Shown: positions 1 through 11,428 of the stretch, one piece after another
How the letters are laid out: every line of letters begins with the position of its first letter
Numbering within the stretch: the first letter of the stretch is position 1
Assembly: GCA_003157015.1 (NCBI GenBank)
Contig: PMIJ01000211.1
Span: 44,929 to 108,928 of the forward strand
Length of the DNA: 64,000 bases
Source: Bacteroidales bacterium
GTDB lineage: Bacteria; Bacteroidota; Bacteroidia; Bacteroidales; VadinHA17
Direction: 5' to 3'
Made by a program: the position numbers and the translations under genes
The notes under the pieces: generated by a model
Seen by the model: only the letters and a program-made list of their open reading frames with translations
Told to the model about the DNA's origin: nothing
Databases searched by the model: none

Positions 1-2969
<2,969 letters not shown>

Positions 2970-2972
2970 GTT

Positions 2973-3090
2973 TACTCTGTGGCTCTCAGTGTCTCCTCAG
3001 TGGTTCTCTGCGTAACAAAGGAAAGATCTGTCACAACTTGTCCCTATTTATCGGGAGAGTTACACGGAGAAGACACAGAGTTACACAGAG
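2973..3090. repeat. Intergenic CTCTGTG-type inverted repeat, copy A
   Basis: The left arm carries CTCTGTG-like units spaced about 11 nt apart. The right arm (3057-3090) carries the complement, CACAGAGTTACACAGAG. It sits between the convergent ends of the beta-galactosidase and the beta-lactamase-like gene. It belongs to the same family as the elements near 4640, 11294, 20005 and 41661. Confidence 0.6.
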
Positions 3091-3094
3091 ATTA

Positions 3095-4614
3095 TCAGAT
3101 CTTCCTGAAGTCCAGATTCCAGAAATGAAAGTCATTGCTGGGCAGATCAATTTTGAATCCTGTCACTTTACCGGCAGAATTAAAGCTGAAAGTGATAAGA
3201 CCAAATGTCAGGAATTTGTCTTTAAAAACAACTTTAAATGTATCGTAATGCCAGTGTTCAAGTTCTCCTGTAAAAACAGTTTTTGCCGGTAAAAAAGTCA
3301 GAACCAGTTTACCTGAATCCAGTGAAACCTCAGCATCACCATAACTTTTGTCCCTGAAAATACCTGTATATCCTTCAGGGCTGAGAGATGGTTTTGTCCC
3401 CGTCACCCTGCTCGCGAGCCGTTGTTTTTCAGTGGTTTGTTCATAAGACTCAGACCGGGCCTTACTAGACGAATATTCACCGATCCAATCAAACTCTCTT
3501 CCTTTTACAAGGATATCCATAATATCACCCCTGATAGCATTGTCTACAAACCCGTCATTCCCATTGTTCAATATTATTATAGAGATTTTCTGGTCAGGTA
3601 TCATCGTTACTTTACTAATATATCCAGGCATACCTCCATCATGTTCAACAATTTTTTTGCCATTATAATCATATATAAACCATCCCAGGCCATACATGTA
3701 AAAATTAATTCCATGCTGTTTCTGCATATTGCTTGCCCCCAGAATTGTATGAGGTTCCATTATTCTTGTAAGTGAGGCTCTCGATATGATCCTTAGGCCT
3801 TTATACACCCCATCGTTCATGAGAAGCATGGTCCAGATGCTCAATTCATCAACATTTGAATAAATTGCTGCTGCCGGCTTGACGGCTTTGAATTTATATA
3901 TACCAAGGACTTTGTTATTAAGATGACCAAATGCAATATCCTGATCCTTTGAGAGATCATCACTAGACGGACGAGTCTGGAGCATACCAAGAGGTTTTAA
4001 AATCCTCGATTCAATGAACTCTGACCAGGGCAGCCCTGAAGCTTTCTCTACCGATCACCCGCAATCATGAACATAATATTCTGATAACCGAACTCAATTC
4101 CGAATCTCCTTGTAATTGGTTCATTACGCATCCTTTTCATAACTTCTTCATCGGTATATGAAGTATTATACCAGAGAAGGTCTCCATAAAAAGTGCCCAG
4201 GCCTGACCTGTGACAAAGCAAGTCCTCAATGGTCATCTCTTTTGTGATATAATCATCGGCAAGTTTAAACTCGGGGAAATAATCAACTACCTTATCGGTC
4301 CATTTAAGTTTACCTTCATCAACAAGGATCCCTATCGAAAGTGCAGTAAAGGCTTTTGAACATGATGCGATGTTAAAAAGCGATGTAGTGTTGACCGGTT
4401 TCCTGTATTCTGCATTACTGAATCCTATAGCTATATGATAAACGATTGCTGAGTCCTTCACGACTGCTACTGTCAGACCTGTTGGTTTAAAAACATCAAA
4501 CGCTTTTTTTACAATATCATCTATTCTCGCCAGATCCTGATTGGATATCTGTGAATTAAGTATCGAAACCGAGATTAAAATGAAGAATGAAACAGAAGTA
4601 ATGATTCTTTTCAT
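3095..4614 (-). pseudogene. Serine beta-lactamase-like hydrolase (S12 / class C type), split by a frameshift
   Basis: Two minus-strand pieces belong to one gene: 4614-4048 (N-terminal 188 aa) and the frame ending at 3095. The first piece begins with a signal peptide (MKRIITSVSFFILISVS) and has the nucleophile motif SCSK at residues 84-87 and a YQN motif near its end. It then runs out as FMIAGDR-stop at 4048. One extra base near 4050-4056 would give FMIAGES-VEKASGLPWSEF and join it to the second frame. That frame continues through HDGGMPGY (the KTG-like third motif) to a C-terminal DUF3471-type beta domain. Intact family members are secreted beta-lactamase-fold esterases or peptidases of uncertain substrate. 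Either a real one-base deletion or a sequence error explains the break. The fold is certain; whether the gene is dead is not. Confidence 0.85.
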
Positions 4615-4639
4615 GTTTTTTATTTTAATTTATGCTTGA

Positions 4640-4745
4640 TAACAGAGTACACCAAAAAATACAGAGTAACACTCTTTGCAATCCCTACCAAGATATTTGA
4701 TTCGATATAACTCCGTGTTAATCAGTGGTTAATTGATTACATTTT
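4640..4745. repeat. Degenerate CTCTGTG-type intergenic repeat, copy B
   Basis: Contains ACAGAGTACACC and ACAGAGTAACACTC units and a distant complementary ACTCCGTGTTAATCAGTGG. It is poorly conserved and is assigned by resemblance to copies A, C and E. It lies upstream of the beta-lactamase-like gene and downstream of the DUF3267 gene. Confidence 0.4.
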
Positions 4746-4746
4746 A

Positions 4747-5367
4747 TTACAATTCTTCATAAAAGTATGCCTCTTTCTTATCGAAATCATCCCAGGTATA
4801 TATCTTTTTATATTTGTTGATATGATACAGATTTAGTAGTGCAAAATCGCCAGCACACATTGTTGCATGCGCGAAAAGAAAGACAGAAAGGCTCCATTTC
4901 CACAATCCCGGAAGAAGATATATAAGTAACATCAATCCGGTGCTGATAATAAAGAATGGAGTCCATGCCACTATCATGAATTGAATTGGAGTTGCGACAT
5001 ATTTATCAGCTGTAACATAAAAAAGGTATTGTTTAAGATCCATACCAATCCTGATGTTTTTAGCTCCCGAAACATAGTAGGGTACAATATGAAGTAATTC
5101 ATGCACAGGAATGCATATTATCGGCAGAATAATCATCCCGATCGCAGAGTGAAAAAGAATATGAGTGAAGGGGAAGTTTCCTGCAATTTTTATCCTTATA
5201 AATACTGCAAGACACAGAAAAACGAGACAAAGAAACCAGTAGAGAAACATAAGAAATGATTTTTTCTTTAAGTACTCAAAAACAAACTGAATCAGGTTCG
5301 TATAAGGAATAGTCAGAAACAGTCTGAATTTTGCCTGATCGTTAATATCTTCAAGGGAAAAGGCCAT
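4747..5367 (-). CDS. DUF3267 family membrane protein, putative zincin metalloprotease
   Basis: This 206-aa protein is mostly hydrophobic, with membrane segments near residues 38-58, 68-88, 125-150 and 155-178. An HExxH motif (HELLH) lies at residues 89-93 at the end of the second segment, followed by IVPYYVSGAK. This is the pattern of DUF3267, predicted to be a membrane-embedded zinc peptidase distantly like site-2 proteases. Its substrate is unknown. A promoter match lies directly upstream at 5382-5389 on the minus strand, and the gene stands divergent from the DUF4294 gene. Catalytic activity is inferred only from the motif. Confidence 0.8.
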   Translation of the reverse strand: MAFSLEDINDQAKFRLFLTIPYTNLIQFVFEYLKKKSFLMFLYWFLCLVFLCLAVFIRIKIAGNFPFTHILFHSAIGMIILPIICIPVHELLHIVPYYVSGAKNIRIGMDLKQYLFYVTADKYVATPIQFMIVAWTPFFIISTGLMLLIYLLPGLWKWSLSVFLFAHATMCAGDFALLNLYHINKYKKIYTWDDFDKKEAYFYEEL

Positions 5368-5381
5368 AGAATTACTTTTGA

Positions 5382-5389
5382 CAAATATA
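5382..5389 (-). promoter_or_regulatory. Bacteroidota -7 element (TATATTTG) for the DUF3267 gene
   Basis: The minus strand reads TATATTTG, matching TAnnTTTG, 14 nt before the start codon. A very short leader would result. Confidence 0.45.
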
Positions 5390-5464
5390 CTTTTTTAACT
5401 ATGTAATGCAAACCCGATTCCAGTTTTCCGCGTTTCCGGATGCTTTATAACGCCGAAGCCGATA

Positions 5465-6124
5465 ATGAGATATGGCCCGGAATTTGATACATTTGCAGAA
5501 AATCTGTTTTTGAGATCTGTATCTGCAATATTGTTATTCTTCTTTTATGCTGCTGTTTCATCAGGACAGGTCGATTCATTGAAGCAGAAGAATGATACTC
5601 TGCAGGGGAAATCATACCTGCTGCAGAAAGTAAAAAGAAATGGAGAGACCTTACCGGAAGTAGAAATAAAGGAAGTGACAGTTTATGCGCATCCTCAGTT
5701 CGCAAAGAAAAGCGATTTTCGTAAATATGAAAGATTAGTTGAAAATCTGAAGAAGGTATATCCCTATGCTTTAATAGTCAGGAGCAAATTACAAAAGGTG
5801 AATGAGGATGTCAGTAAAATCAAAGATGAAAAGGAACGTAAAGAATATCTGAAAAAGGTGGAAAAGGAAGTTTTTGCAGATTATGAAGGAGACATACGGG
5901 ATATGACTATCACACAGGGCCGGTTGCTCATTAAGCTGATTGACCGGGAGACTCAGAATACATCATACGTACTTATAAAAGATTACCGTGGAAAATTTGC
6001 CGCCGCCTTCTGGCAGGGGATAGCCCGAATTTTCGGAACAAATCTGAAAGAAGAATATGATCCATACGGCGAGGATTCCCTGATCGAGATGATAATCCTG
6101 GAGATTGACGCCGGAAGGCTATAA
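5465..6124 (+). CDS. DUF4294 domain-containing protein
   Basis: This 219-aa protein has a hydrophobic N-terminal segment (residues 18-34, FLRSVSAILLFFFYAAVSSG) that looks like a signal peptide or anchor. A charged domain follows, with NGETLPEVEIKEVTVYA, a lysine/glutamate-rich probable helical stretch (residues 80-140) and ITQGRLLIKLIDRETQNTSY. This matches DUF4294, a family of secreted Bacteroidota proteins of unknown function. The start ATG was taken because it places the hydrophobic segment near the N-terminus; a later start within residues 1-15 is possible. The gene is 27 nt upstream of thpR and may be co-transcribed with it. Confidence 0.85.
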   Translation: MRYGPEFDTFAENLFLRSVSAILLFFFYAAVSSGQVDSLKQKNDTLQGKSYLLQKVKRNGETLPEVEIKEVTVYAHPQFAKKSDFRKYERLVENLKKVYPYALIVRSKLQKVNEDVSKIKDEKERKEYLKKVEKEVFADYEGDIRDMTITQGRLLIKLIDRETQNTSYVLIKDYRGKFAAAFWQGIARIFGTNLKEEYDPYGEDSLIEMIILEIDAGRL

Positions 6125-6151
6125 GTAAAACCAGTTAACACATTCTATAGA

Positions 6152-6706
6152 ATGAAACGTCTTTTTATTGCGTTGAAAGTAGAACCTGGAGAATCTCTTT
6201 TGACCATGATATCGTCGTTTAAGTCTGGTCTGAATAAGGATAGTATCAAATGGACAAACCCCGGGAATATACATATTACGCTTGCCTTTCTTGGTGACAC
6301 TGATGAAAAGATGATAATACCGTTGTGTTCTATGCTAAAAGAAAATTGCACCGGCTTCGGGGAATTTCAGCTTATTCTTAAAGGATCAGGTATTTTCAGA
6401 AATTTGAACGATCCGAGAATTATCTGGACCGGTATTGAAACCTCAGAAAGACTAATTCGCCTTAATGACATTATCGTGAATGGTCTGAAGACAATCGACA
6501 TTAAGCCTGACGATCGTCCTTTTAACCCTCATCTTACCCTGGGCCGTATAAAACATCTTAATAACAAGCCCGCGCTTAAAACCTTGATTGATAGGTTTAA
6601 AAGTATTGAATTTCAAATAATTCCTGTAACTGAAGTTATACTTTATGAAAGCATCCTCAGCCAGTCAGGACCCTTATATAAGACGGTATCATTTTTTAAA
6701 CTTTAA
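6152..6706 (+). CDS. thpR: RNA 2',3'-cyclic phosphodiesterase
   Basis: This 184-aa protein belongs to the 2H phosphoesterase superfamily. Both HxT motifs are present: HIT at residues 41-43 and HLT at residues 127-129 (PFNPHLTLGR), the pair that forms the catalytic centre. The N-terminus MKRLFIAL is typical of the LigT/ThpR branch. Known members open RNA 2',3'-cyclic phosphates to 2'-phosphates and can join tRNA halves in vitro; the cellular role is unsettled. The length is normal for the family. Confidence 0.92.
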   Translation: MKRLFIALKVEPGESLLTMISSFKSGLNKDSIKWTNPGNIHITLAFLGDTDEKMIIPLCSMLKENCTGFGEFQLILKGSGIFRNLNDPRIIWTGIETSERLIRLNDIIVNGLKTIDIKPDDRPFNPHLTLGRIKHLNNKPALKTLIDRFKSIEFQIIPVTEVILYESILSQSGPLYKTVSFFKL

Positions 6707-6785
6707 CTTTTCTCCCCCCAGCTGTCTCTGAAGTGTTCATAAAGAAATGAGTGAAACTTCCTGTGTTATCTGTCTTCATTTTTTA

Positions 6786-6793
6786 TACTTTTG
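6786..6793 (+). promoter_or_regulatory. -7 element (TACTTTTG) for pcm
   Basis: Matches TAnnTTTG, 31 nt before the pcm start codon. It probably drives pcm and the closely following metallo-hydrolase gene. Confidence 0.5.
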
Positions 6794-6824
6794 TCGGAAA
6801 TAAAATTTTGATTGGTGCGATCAT

Positions 6825-7475
6825 ATGGAAGATACATTTGAAGCAAAAGGCAAACGTAAAAAGCTTGTAGCAGAACTCCGCAGGAAAGGGATCTCAGACG
6901 AAGAGGTTTTGAGAGCCATAGACACTGTTCCACGACATCTTTTTATGGATCCTGCATTTCTAATACATGCCTATGTGGATAAAGCTTTTCCGATCACTTC
7001 AGGCCAGACAATATCACAGCCTTATACAGTGGCAGTGCAGTCTTCGCTATTGAGAGTGAAGAAAAGAGATAAAATTCTGGAAATTGGAACCGGTTCGGGC
7101 TATCAGGCTGCAATCCTTGCCGAGATGGGAGCAAAGGTCTATACCATTGAGCGTTACAGAGAGCTTTTTTTAAAAGCCCAGAGAATATTGGCCTCCCTTA
7201 AATATTCTGCTGATTTTTTTTATGGCGATGGATATGAGGGAAAGCCACAGTATGGACCATTTGACGGTATTATCATCACTGCTGCTGCCCCGGAAGTCCC
7301 GGATGCTCTGCTTCACCAGCTTAAAACAGGAGGAAGACTGGTTGTTCCTCTGGGTAATTCCGATTATCAGGTAATGACTGTAATAGAACGAAGCGGGACT
7401 GATAGTTTCGATCGGTCCGAACATGGAAATTTTGTATTTGTTCCTATGCTTAAAGGTACTGTTAACAGAAAATAA
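6825..7475 (+). CDS. pcm: Protein-L-isoaspartate O-methyltransferase
   Basis: This 216-aa enzyme transfers methyl from S-adenosylmethionine to L-isoaspartyl residues and so starts repair of aged proteins. The PCMT signature is clear: VPRHLFMD, then GQTISQPYTVA (the substrate-binding stretch), then the SAM-binding loop LEIGTGSGYQAA near residues 85-96, and GGRLVVPLG toward the C-terminus. Length is normal. The stop lies 6 nt before the next gene, so the two are probably one operon, although the link in function is not evident. Confidence 0.95.
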   Translation: MEDTFEAKGKRKKLVAELRRKGISDEEVLRAIDTVPRHLFMDPAFLIHAYVDKAFPITSGQTISQPYTVAVQSSLLRVKKRDKILEIGTGSGYQAAILAEMGAKVYTIERYRELFLKAQRILASLKYSADFFYGDGYEGKPQYGPFDGIIITAAAPEVPDALLHQLKTGGRLVVPLGNSDYQVMTVIERSGTDSFDRSEHGNFVFVPMLKGTVNRK

Positions 7476-7481
7476 TCTACT

Positions 7482-8114
7482 ATGAAAATTTACAGGTTTG
7501 TTTTTTCTCCCATTGAAGTGAATACATATATACTTGCTGATGACTCAGGCGATTGTGCAATAATCGATTGTGGATGCTACGATAAAAAGGAATCTGAAGA
7601 ACTTGAGTTTTTTATAAAAGATAAACGTATTAATCCGGTCTTGCTGTTAAATACTCACTGCCATCTGGATCATGTTTTTGGGAACAGGTTTATTTTGGAA
7701 AAATATGGTTTAAGAACTCTATCATGCGAATTTGATGAATTGAACAGGAAGGATGCAAGCCAGCATGCTTTGCTTTTTGGTCTGACGATGGAGAACCCGC
7801 CGGAACCGGCTGCCTTTTTAACAGATAATCAGAAAGTTGTTTTCGGAAAAACTGAACTTGTCGTACTTCTAGTTCCGGGTCACACAGAGGGAAGCATTGC
7901 ATTTTACAGTGAAAAAAATGATTGTGTATTCACAGGCGATGCTCTGTTTGCAGGAAGTATTGGAAGAACTGATCTGCCAGGTGGCAATTATGATACTCTT
8001 ATTAATAGTATCAGGAACAAATTATTTGTTCTTCCTGGATCGACCATAGTATATCCGGGCCATGGAAAGGAAACAAGCATCGAAAAGGAAATTAAAACAA
8101 ATCCATTTTTTTGA
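7482..8114 (+). CDS. MBL-fold metallo-hydrolase, glyoxalase II-like
   Basis: This 210-aa protein carries the metallo-beta-lactamase metal ligands in order: THCHLDH (HxHxDH, residues 59-64), VPGHTEGS, the bridging aspartate in FTGDALF, and YPGHG. The spacing suits the short cytosolic branch resembling hydroxyacylglutathione hydrolase without its C-terminal substrate domain. It may hydrolyse a thioester or related bond, but the substrate cannot be assigned. Spacing of 6 nt to pcm indicates co-transcription. Confidence 0.9.
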   Translation: MKIYRFVFSPIEVNTYILADDSGDCAIIDCGCYDKKESEELEFFIKDKRINPVLLLNTHCHLDHVFGNRFILEKYGLRTLSCEFDELNRKDASQHALLFGLTMENPPEPAAFLTDNQKVVFGKTELVVLLVPGHTEGSIAFYSEKNDCVFTGDALFAGSIGRTDLPGGNYDTLINSIRNKLFVLPGSTIVYPGHGKETSIEKEIKTNPFF

Positions 8115-8163
8115 TGATTTAAATCCTGTTAATTGTTAATACGTTTTCTTAATATTATCGTGT

Positions 8164-8300
8164 AATTGATTTTCTTCGTTCACCCCGGCTCCGCCAGCTG
8201 GCGGAGAGCGAAGAACCGACGACACGAAGTGGAGGAGCTCGACGAAGTCAAAATCAATTTACTGCCGAGTGCTCGGCATGGGTTAAATAAATTGATCTTC
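8164..8300. repeat. Structured intergenic repeat, family R2, copy 1
   Basis: A compact palindromic element fills most of the 253-nt gap before gcvP. AATTGATTTT (8164-8173) is inverted at 8250-8259. Inside is an 18-bp perfect palindrome at 8189-8206. A second module, ATCAATTTA (8253-8261) with TAAATTGAT (8288-8296), encloses the hairpin GCCGAG-TG-CTCGGC (8264-8277). Bases 8241-8296 match 14071-14126 at 54 of 56 positions. It carries no credible ORF. Confidence 0.85.
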
Positions 8301-8367
8301 AAGCTTTTTGATATAATTATATATAATTAGCTGAGTAATAAAATATTGATCTTATAAATTAAAATAT

Positions 8368-11253
8368 ATGTTAACAGATAAGTTTGTAAACCGGCATATC
8401 GGGCCACGTGAAAGTGAGTTGCCGCAAATGCTAAAAACTATAGAGGTGAGTTCACTAGATGAGCTGATAGAAAAAACCGTTCCGTCTTCAATTCTGCTTG
8501 AAAGGCCGCTGAGACTTCCGGAAGCAATGAGTGAATTTGAATATCTTAATCATATTAAGGCTATCGGACGAAAGAATAAAATGTTCCGTTCTTTCATCGG
8601 GCAGGGCTACTATGGAGTGGCTCTCTTATCGGTAATTATCAGGAATGTACTCGAAAATCCATCGTGGTACACATCCTACACTCCTTACCAGGCTGAAATC
8701 TCGCAGGGTCGTCTTGAAGCGCTTCTTAATTTTCAAACAATGATCATTGAACTCACAGGCATGCAGATTGCCAATGCCTCTTTGCTCGACGAATCAACTG
8801 CTGCAGCTGAAGCTATGATTATGATGTTTAATGCCCGATCGAGATCTTCCGTGAAAGCAGGCGCCAATAAGTTTTTTGTCGATGATGATATTTTTCCCCA
8901 GAACCTCGATGTCATTAAAACTCGTTCAAAACCACTTGGAATTGACCTCGTTACAGGAAAATATACCAAAGCGTCTTTTAATGAGACATATTTTGGTTCT
9001 TTAATACAATACCCTGCAGCTTCAGGTGAACTTCGCGACTATAAGGCCTTTACCGGTTTGGCTCATACATCAGGAGCCCTTGTAGGTGTGGCAGCTGATC
9101 TGATGAGCCTGGCTCTGCTGACTCCTCCCGGAGAGTGGGGTGCAGATATCGTTGTTGGTTCAAATCAAAGGATGGGGCTTCCCATGAGCTTCGGAGGTCC
9201 GCACGCGGGATATTTTGCTACGAAAGACGAGCTTAAACGAAGTATGCCCGGAAGAATTATTGGCATATCTGTAGATGCACAGGGAAACAGTGCTTTGAGA
9301 ATGGCATTACAGACAAGGGAACAGCATATTAAACGGGAGAGGGCTACTTCAAATATCTGCACCGCCCAGGCACTTCTTGCTACAATGTCAGGAATGTACG
9401 CACAATATCATGGTCCTGAAGGATTGAAGAACATTGCAAAACATATTCACAATGCAGCATGTACAATAAGCTTCAATCTCAAAGAGCTGGGATTCAGACA
9501 ACTGAATTCGGTGTTCTTTGATACCCTAAAAATAGCCCCGGGCGCAGGTGTTTCAATAGAAACAATTAAGAAGCTGGCACTTGAAGCTGAAATGAATTTC
9601 TATTATCCCGATGATAATTGTGTGGTTATAAGCACTGATGAGATAACCACAATAAAGGAAATAGAGACCATAGTGAACATTTTTGTCAGAGCAGCAGGTA
9701 AAGCCACTGTTAATATCAGCTCGTTCTGCCATTGTGAAATTCTTGATGAGAAGTTCCTGAGAAAATCATCATTCCTTAAGGGAGGCGCTTTTAACAGGTA
9801 CCACAGCGAAACAGAGATGATGAGATATATAAAGATGCTCGAAAGAAAGGATTTTTCGCTTACTCATTGTATGATATCACTCGGATCCTGCACCATGAAG
9901 CTTAATCCAGCAACTTCACTGTTTGCAATGAGCTGGCCTGAATTTGGGAATATTCATCCCTTTGTGCCAAAAGATCAGGCAGAAGGCTATTACCAGATTA
10001 TGGATGAATTAGGAGAGGCACTGAAAGAAATAACCGGTTTTCCCTCAATCTCATTTCAACCGAACTCAGGAGCTGCAGGCGAGTACGCAGGATTAATGGT
10101 AATAAGGGAATATCATATTACAAAGGGAGAAGTGAACAGGAATGTTATATTAATTCCCAGCTCGGCACATGGTACTAACCCTGCAAGCGCTGCAATGGCA
10201 GGGATGCAGATTGTGGTTGTGGAGTGTGACGATAAAGGAAATATAAGTGTTGAGGATCTCAGAAAAAAGGCTGAAGTATATAAGCACAATCTTGCCGGCT
10301 TCATGATAACCTATCCTTCAACACATGGTGTCTTTGAAGCTGCGATAAAAGAGATGTCCGATATCATTCATGCAAACGGAGGTCTCGTTTACATGGATGG
10401 TGCAAACATGAATGCCCAGGTCGGACTCACAAATCCCGGTCATATTGGTGCAGATATCTGTCATCTTAACCTGCATAAAACCTTTGCAATACCACATGGA
10501 GGTGGTGGCCCGGGGATGGGCCCAATTCTTGCGAATGCAAAGCTGGCTGAGTTCCTTCCTTCACATCACTTTGTCAAAACAGGAGGGAGTCATGGCACAA
10601 CAGCTGTGGCAGGCGCTCCTTTCGGCAGCGGGCATATCCTTACGATTTCTCATGCTTATGTGATGATGATGGGTTCATTTGGATTGACACAGGCTACAAA
10701 ATTCGCCATATTAAATGCCAATTACATTGCAGCGTCATTAAAAGGCTGGTATAAAACATTATATTCAGGAACTGAAGGATTCGTTGCACATGAGATGATC
10801 CTCGATTGCAGAAATTTCAAAACCGAGGCAGGAATAACCGAAGCAGATATAGCTAAGAGATTGATGGATTACGGATTTCATGCACCTACTCTTTCATTTC
10901 CTGTTCACGGGACCCTTATGGTAGAACCTACTGAATCGGAGTCACTTCAGGAGCTCGATAAATTTATCAGCGCTTTGAAATCAATATGGAATGAGATCAG
11001 TGAGATAAAGAATGGCAAAGCGGATAAAGAAGATAATGTTTTGCATAATTCACCTCACACTGTTAAAGTCGTAACGGCAAATGAATGGAAACATTCATAT
11101 GACAGGCAGAAGGCTGCCTACCCGCTTGAATGGGTAGTTGAGAATAAGTTCTGGCCATCAGTAGGTCGTATCGACGACGGTTTTGGCGATCGTAATCTGG
11201 TTTGTACCTGTGATCCGATTGATTCCCACAGGCAGGAAACGCTGAAGAGATAA
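8368..11253 (+). CDS. gcvP: Glycine dehydrogenase (decarboxylating), P-protein
   Basis: This 961-aa single-chain P-protein of the glycine cleavage system decarboxylates glycine and passes the aminomethyl group to the lipoyl H-protein. It starts with FVNRHIGPRE, typical of the N-terminal half. The PLP lysine is K704 in the motif LNLHKTFAIPHGGGGPGMGP. Both homologous halves are present, so it is the long alpha2-type form. The stop follows a normal C-terminal region (PSVGRIDDGFGDRNLVC). No gcvT or gcvH lies beside it. A dihydrolipoyl dehydrogenase that could serve as L-protein is 45 kb away. A folded repeat precedes it; I saw no glycine riboswitch. Confidence 0.97.
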   Translation: MLTDKFVNRHIGPRESELPQMLKTIEVSSLDELIEKTVPSSILLERPLRLPEAMSEFEYLNHIKAIGRKNKMFRSFIGQGYYGVALLSVIIRNVLENPSWYTSYTPYQAEISQGRLEALLNFQTMIIELTGMQIANASLLDESTAAAEAMIMMFNARSRSSVKAGANKFFVDDDIFPQNLDVIKTRSKPLGIDLVTGKYTKASFNETYFGSLIQYPAASGELRDYKAFTGLAHTSGALVGVAADLMSLALLTPPGEWGADIVVGSNQRMGLPMSFGGPHAGYFATKDELKRSMPGRIIGISVDAQGNSALRMALQTREQHIKRERATSNICTAQALLATMSGMYAQYHGPEGLKNIAKHIHNAACTISFNLKELGFRQLNSVFFDTLKIAPGAGVSIETIKKLALEAEMNFYYPDDNCVVISTDEITTIKEIETIVNIFVRAAGKATVNISSFCHCEILDEKFLRKSSFLKGGAFNRYHSETEMMRYIKMLERKDFSLTHCMISLGSCTMKLNPATSLFAMSWPEFGNIHPFVPKDQAEGYYQIMDELGEALKEITGFPSISFQPNSGAAGEYAGLMVIREYHITKGEVNRNVILIPSSAHGTNPASAAMAGMQIVVVECDDKGNISVEDLRKKAEVYKHNLAGFMITYPSTHGVFEAAIKEMSDIIHANGGLVYMDGANMNAQVGLTNPGHIGADICHLNLHKTFAIPHGGGGPGMGPILANAKLAEFLPSHHFVKTGGSHGTTAVAGAPFGSGHILTISHAYVMMMGSFGLTQATKFAILNANYIAASLKGWYKTLYSGTEGFVAHEMILDCRNFKTEAGITEADIAKRLMDYGFHAPTLSFPVHGTLMVEPTESESLQELDKFISALKSIWNEISEIKNGKADKEDNVLHNSPHTVKVVTANEWKHSYDRQKAAYPLEWVVENKFWPSVGRIDDGFGDRNLVCTCDPIDSHRQETLKR

Positions 11254-11293
11254 GGCTATTTGATCTACATCCTTCCGGGTCTCTTACAAAGCG

Positions 11294-11396
11294 CTTCGTG
11301 GACCTTAGTGATAACCTTTGTGTACCTTTGTGGTAAAAGCTAATTCATTCAACCACAAAGGATCACAAAGCAAAATACAAAGTAACACAAAGGAGA
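11294..11396. repeat. CTTTGTG-type inverted repeat, copy C
   Basis: The left arm has CTTTGTGTACC and TTTGTGGT units about 10-11 nt apart. The right arm has ACCACAAAGGATCACAAAG and ACACAAAGG. It is placed between gcvP and the oxidoreductase gene. Confidence 0.6.
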
Positions 11397-11428
11397 AAAC
11401 TAGTCAGTTGTATGATATTATTAGTAAA

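Noticed and set aside
3038..3292. Plus-strand 84-codon ORF
   Set aside because: Overlaps the repeat and the 3' end of the beta-lactamase-like gene in antisense; no protein features.
8115..8367. Glycine riboswitch upstream of gcvP
   Set aside because: The spacer is taken up by repeat R2, and its folds are shared with a copy before lemA, so they are not specific to glycine genes.
11318..11428. In-frame N-terminal extension of the oxidoreductase
   Set aside because: It would be encoded by the CTTTGTG repeat and would bury the lipoprotein signal; start placed at 11429.
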